From Anaerolineae bacterium (lineage in GTDB: Bacteria > Chloroflexota > Anaerolineae > B4-G1): a DNA stretch of 13,127 bases. The position numbers were made by a program, and so were the translations under genes. Location of the stretch: positions 1 through 13,127 of the forward strand of contig JADHWW010000155.1 of NCBI GenBank assembly GCA_016783285.1, in the 5' to 3' direction. Under the pieces are notes generated by a model. That model had not been told where the DNA came from. It did no database searches and saw only the letters and a program-made list of their open reading frames with translations. Numbering within the stretch: the first letter of the stretch is position 1; every line of letters starts with the position of its first letter. Below, piece after piece: positions 12,895-13,127 of the stretch.

Positions 12895-12923
12895 TTGCGC
12901 CAGGCACCGATGTGTGCTATACT
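12895..12923 (+). promoter_or_regulatory. Promoter candidate downstream of the insertion sequence
   Basis: TATACT (12918-12923, five of six) is preceded by TGTGC and, at 17 bases, by TTGCGC (12895-12900, three of six). It points toward the gene that starts at 13110, implying a leader of about 180 bases. It lies outside the IS end, so it would belong to the host locus. Confidence 0.4.
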
Positions 12924-13063
12924 GTAATTGGGGTTCTGTGCGGCTTGGAGTGGTAAATGGGCCACGACATGCAATCCTGGCGCTGAGCCGGGCTGGCCAA
13001 AGGTCATCCTGATCGCACGCCTCTGCCAGAGCGCTCCCTGTCCTTCCCTGTTCACCGGGCTAA

Positions 13064-13075
13064 TGAAACGTTTAC
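13064..13075. promoter_or_regulatory. LacI-type operator-like palindrome
   Basis: TGAAACGTTTAC contains the perfect 8-bp palindrome AAACGTTT with a central CG, the core seen in many LacI/GalR-family operators. It is about 35 bases upstream of the ATG at 13110. No regulator gene is in view; an 8-bp match can arise by chance. Confidence 0.25.
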
Positions 13076-13109
13076 CGGGAGGCAGAACATCTCGGTGTGG
13101 AGGATTCGT

Positions 13110-13127
13110 ATGTTCACTGTCGAATCA
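13110..13127 (+). CDS. Start of a gene running off the window (six codons)
   Basis: ATG at 13110, six bases after GGAGG (13099-13103), a textbook ribosome site, followed by five more codons (MFTVES) to the end of the window. Nothing can be said about its product. The leader from 12924 to 13109 holds no recognised riboswitch; it contains the LacI-like palindrome. Confidence 0.5.

Noticed and set aside
12869..12895. Minus-strand ATG right of the IS (MESLLATAC) as the lost start of the interrupted membrane gene
   Set aside because: The frame joins only if a suitable target duplication is assumed, none is seen, and no ribosome site precedes the ATG.

Overview
The window looks like a stretch of chromosome, about 60% G+C by eye, from an anaerobic or facultative bacterium. 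GTG starts, overlapping stop/start pairs and the gene content make Chloroflexota a reasonable guess, but no rRNA or marker gene is present, so the taxonomy is inference only.

Left part (1-3953, + strand): the 3' half of an operon for a membrane-bound group 4 [NiFe] hydrogenase. After the tail of a membrane protein come the small subunit (NuoB-like), the NuoC-like subunit, the catalytic large subunit with all four Ni-binding cysteines, the NuoH-like membrane anchor and a 2x[4Fe-4S] NuoI-like protein. The order is that of MbhJ-K-L-M-N. Together they would oxidise ferredoxin, evolve H2 and couple this to ion pumping. The otherwise tightly packed operon is split by a 465-base gap holding a fold-back/tandem repeat element and a possible 29-codon ORF that overlaps the NuoH-like start.

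Middle (3954-8856, mostly - strand): a lone cobalamin-binding radical SAM enzyme (GTG start) lies between two repeat-rich spacers. Three copies (A, B, C) of one dispersed repeat sit in separate spacers, each with a different part missing. A strong terminator-like hairpin follows copy B. Next is a compact three-gene operon of unknown function, 8572 to 6505. Its genes overlap, one product has a HEAT-like C-terminus, and a near-consensus sigma70-type promoter precedes it.

Right-middle (8857-11317, - strand): a 58-residue two-helix membrane protein missed by length-limited ORF searches, a fragment of an Excalibur calcium-binding domain, and a toxin-antitoxin locus. The locus reads higB, then an unusually long higA, then a DUF6941-like gene coupled by a GTGA overlap. 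A promoter and a 17-bp dyad that overlaps the higB ribosome-binding site precede it. A small membrane-anchored protein gene follows, apparently cut at its 5' end by an insertion sequence.

Right end (11304-13127, + strand): an IS4-type insertion sequence with YREK transposase and near-perfect terminal inverted repeats, then a promoter candidate, a leader and the first six codons of a further gene.

The least explained parts are the two minus-strand operons (8572-6505 and 10662-9177) and the A/B/C repeat family. None can be named as a new system from sequence alone.
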